Positions 5,125 to 5,134 of a stretch of DNA of 5,134 bases are shown here, piece after piece. The position numbers were made by a program, and so were the translations under genes. The notes under the pieces are model-generated. The model worked only from the letters and a program-made list of their open reading frames with translations. It made no database searches and was not told where the DNA came from. Source of the stretch: an uncultured Prevotella sp. (GTDB lineage: Bacteria; Bacteroidota; Bacteroidia; Bacteroidales; Bacteroidaceae); assembly GCA_934256705.1 (NCBI GenBank), contig CAKQPF010000105.1:1-5134 (forward strand), in the 5' to 3' direction. Within the stretch, counting starts at the first letter, position 1. Every line of letters begins with the position of its first letter.

Positions 5125-5134
5125 CATGAAGAAT

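Noticed and set aside
5087..5134. Minus-strand frame open from the right edge to TAG at 5089-5087
   Set aside because: Only 15 codons are visible and overlap the P1/P3 structure; too little to call the end of a gene, though it cannot be excluded.
5095..5134. Plus-strand ATG 5095 open to the window edge
   Set aside because: Only 13 codons are visible, with an internal Cys-Cys and no promoter or A-rich start context; not enough evidence.

Overview
The window looks like a chromosomal stretch of a Bacteroidales bacterium, most likely Prevotella or a relative. The signs are exact matches to the Bacteroidota -7 promoter box TAnnTTTG, no Shine-Dalgarno sequence before the main gene, a membrane-anchored sugar-binding/AraC hybrid regulator of the kind that sits beside polysaccharide-utilisation loci, AT-rich intergenic DNA and arrays of short heptad repeats. 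The genus is inferred from style, not from any search.

Left end (1-870, + strand): the 3' part of a one-component regulator, with the tail of a periplasmic ligand-binding domain, one membrane helix, a coiled coil and a cytoplasmic AraC-type helix-turn-helix domain.

870-1655 has no convincing protein gene but much structure. A TACCTTTG box is followed at the predicted start site by a GNRA-capped hairpin, a second hairpin, a TTAG/TAG repeat and an A-rich stretch ending in ATG. This looks like the leader of a SusC-type operon, but only a 20-codon ORF follows. Further on come a hairpin whose imperfect pairs become wobbles only on the minus strand, a 25-bp inverted repeat able to act as a two-way terminator, a small GC-rich hairpin and three heptad tracts, the last of which supplies the stop codon of the next gene.

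1656-4664 (- strand) is the main gene, a 1002-residue protein with two receiver-like domains, the second with all key phosphorylation residues, fused to a PPDK/PEP-synthase ATP-grasp domain. It has no phosphohistidine swivel and no PEP/pyruvate barrel, and ends in a separate conserved-looking C-terminal region. Its name in databases is probably 'phosphoenolpyruvate synthase', but the visible domains argue against that activity.

4665-5134 has no long ORF. It holds the promoter and CAA-rich leader of the main gene, a possible + strand promoter leading into a roughly 140-nt transcript, a strong two-way terminator (4943-4979), and to its right a nested set of helices (4990-5111) that fold on paper into a three-way junction. 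With a near-consensus promoter on its right side and the terminator on its left, this last block could be a roughly 170-nt minus-strand structured RNA. It and the orphan leader are the least explained parts of the window.
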